From contig CAZPSP010000063.1 in the NCBI GenBank assembly GCA_964589285.1, positions 1 to 13,851 on the forward strand: a DNA stretch of 13,851 nucleotides, in the 5' to 3' direction. The position numbers were made by a program, and so were the translations under genes. Positions within the stretch are counted from its first letter, which is position 1, and each line of letters starts with the position of its first letter. This stretch comes from DAOUEG01 sp964589285 (lineage in GTDB: Bacteria; Chloroflexota; Dehalococcoidia; Dehalococcoidales; RBG-16-60-22). Positions 12,893 to 13,851 of the stretch are shown piece by piece. The notes beneath the pieces were generated by a model, which did not search any database, had not been told where the DNA came from, and saw only the letters and a list, made by a program, of their open reading frames with translations.

Positions 12893-13669
12893 TTAGATCA
12901 TGCGGATTTTTACGCCGCGGTCATGCAGATACTGTTTTAGTTCCCGTACCGAATATTGCCCGTAGTGGGCGATGGAGGCGATGAGGGCGGCATCGGCATG
13001 GCCTTCGGTCAGAGCGTCGTACAGGTGCTCCGGCTTGCCCGCTCCGCCGGATGCGATGACCGGGATACCGACGGCATCGGCGATGGTCCGGGTCAGGTTG
13101 AGTTCATAGCCGTCCTTGGTGCCGTCCGCGTCGATGGAGTTGATGACCAGTTCCCCGGCGCCGAGTTCTTCCCCGGTCCTGGCCCACAACAGGGCATCGA
13201 TGCCGGTGGGTGTCACCCCGCCGTTGACGACGATCTCATAGCCGGAAGGGATGACCTCCGATACCGGGGCGCGGCGGATGTCCATGGACAAGATGGTGCT
13301 CTGGGCGCCGATGGCGCGGGAGATCTCAGATATCAGTTCCTTGCGTTTCACGGCCGCCGTGTTGATGTTTACTTTCTCCGCTCCAGCATTGCGGAGCCGT
13401 GTCGCATCCTGCACGGAGCGTACCCCGCCACCGACGGAGAAGGGGATAAAGACCTGTTTGGCGACCGCTTCCACGAATTGTATCACGATGTCCCGTTCTT
13501 CACGGGAGGCGGTGATATCGTAAAAGACCAGTTCGTCCACGCCGTCTTCATAGTACTGACGGGCTTTCTCGATGGGGTCCCCGATGTCCTTGGTGTCCAC
13601 GAACTTGACGCTCTTGGCAAGCTTGCCGGCGCGGACATCAAGACAGACGATAATTCTCTTGCTCAGCAT
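12893..13669 (-). CDS. hisF: Imidazole glycerol phosphate synthase, cyclase subunit HisF
   Basis: HisF is a (beta/alpha)8 barrel that, with the glutaminase HisH, converts PRFAR and ammonia to imidazole glycerol phosphate and AICAR in histidine synthesis. From ATG 13669 (MLSKRIIVCLDV) it has 258 residues and aligns without offset to the Thermotoga maritima HisF start, placing the catalytic aspartates at D11 and D130 (in LSMDIRR). Phosphate-site motifs VGGGVRS and ASGGAG and the block SIDADGTKDGY are intact. Some positions are unusual for bacteria (GKLAKSVKF for the usual GRVVKGxNF). An in-frame GTG at 13678 would add MKH. No hisH or other his gene is adjacent. It is followed by a 98-base gap and dnaG on the same strand. 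Confidence 0.93.
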   Translation of the reverse strand: MLSKRIIVCLDVRAGKLAKSVKFVDTKDIGDPIEKARQYYEDGVDELVFYDITASREERDIVIQFVEAVAKQVFIPFSVGGGVRSVQDATRLRNAGAEKVNINTAAVKRKELISEISRAIGAQSTILSMDIRRAPVSEVIPSGYEIVVNGGVTPTGIDALLWARTGEELGAGELVINSIDADGTKDGYELNLTRTIADAVGIPVIASGGAGKPEHLYDALTEGHADAALIASIAHYGQYSVRELKQYLHDRGVKIRMI

Positions 13670-13683
13670 ATGCTTCACTTTCT

Positions 13684-13689
13684 ATTATA
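13684..13689 (-). promoter_or_regulatory. -10 box immediately upstream of hisF
   Basis: A perfect TATAAT on the minus strand has its inner edge only 14 bases from ATG 13669 and 5 from GTG 13678. With a start point about 7 bases downstream (near 13677), the mRNA would be leaderless from GTG or have a leader of about 8 bases before ATG. No -35 or Shine-Dalgarno is visible. Confidence 0.5.
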
Positions 13690-13851
13690 ACGCAATTCGT
13701 AAGGTTTGTGGGACATCATTGTACAGTCGTAAATAATAGTTAGCGCGGATTATCCTACCCGTGGCCCCGACCCTCGAATCTTCTCATCGGGCCATACATA
13801 AAAATCAAGTTACCATAACGAAAAAACCAGGCTAACCCCCAATTTTGCTGG
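13690..13851. other. Window edge upstream of hisF, no gene seen
   Basis: AT-rich intergenic sequence with one imperfect inverted repeat, TGGCCCCGA (13762-13770) against TCGGGCCA (13787-13794), with a 16-base loop and one bulge. No tRNA or coding frame is supported. Confidence 0.5.

Noticed and set aside
13744..13753. Shared decamer CGCGGATTAT at 5750-5759 and 13744-13753, as a second copy of the inverted-repeat element
   Set aside because: The similarity stops at 10 bases and the second site has no partner arm.
13762..13794. tRNA or terminator in the inverted repeat with CTCGAATC
   Set aside because: No acceptor, D or anticodon arms can be drawn, and no T-run follows on either strand.

Overview
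The window looks like a chromosomal segment from a Dehalococcoidia-type member of the Chloroflexota, probably from an environmental assembly. The evidence is the EF-Tu sequence with a Cys-cluster loop, a DnaG zinc site with CxxxC spacing, the order tuf-rpmG-secE-nusG-rplKAJL with no rpoBC after it, and a separate dnaG-rpoD pair. A run of exactly 100 Ns (7668-7767) marks a scaffold gap. The lineage call is from memory of family features, not from a search.

Left part, plus strand (12-4804): a translation/transcription cluster of tuf, rpmG (55 aa), secE, nusG (GTG start), rplK, rplA, rplJ and rplL. Between rplA and rplJ lie a promoter-like sequence with a palindrome in its spacer (3532-3560), then an L10-type leader with competing antiterminator and terminator helices (3591-3707). 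Structured intergenic RNAs also separate tuf from rpmG and secE from nusG. A 15-bp perfect terminator (4766-4804) closes the cluster.

Middle part (4805-9408): a 226-aa cysteine-containing protein of unknown function with its own promoter (4987-5667); a 74-bp element with 13-bp perfect inverted ends and a flanking 6-bp direct repeat (5680-5753); a hairpin-rich convergent intergenic region; and on the minus strand a lipoprotein of about 918 residues (5982-8738). This protein has three fasciclin (FAS1) domains joined by Thr/Glu/Ser/Pro-rich 10-residue repeats. Its N- and C-terminal parts look like two halves of one beta-domain, so the FAS1/repeat block appears to be inserted into a loop of another domain. 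This is the most unusual object in the window. About 760 bases upstream of it (8739-9500) carry hairpins but no convincing gene.

Right part, minus strand (9409-13690): hisF, then dnaG and rpoD (6-nt gap), ending in a 13-bp perfect terminator. dnaG and rpoD are probably co-transcribed from a promoter just upstream of dnaG. hisF has a TATAAT box so close to its start that the mRNA would have almost no leader.

Together the window holds core information-processing genes (elongation, secretion, antitermination, ribosomal stalk, replication priming, principal sigma factor), one stray histidine-biosynthesis gene, and one accessory surface protein locus that probably varies in length.
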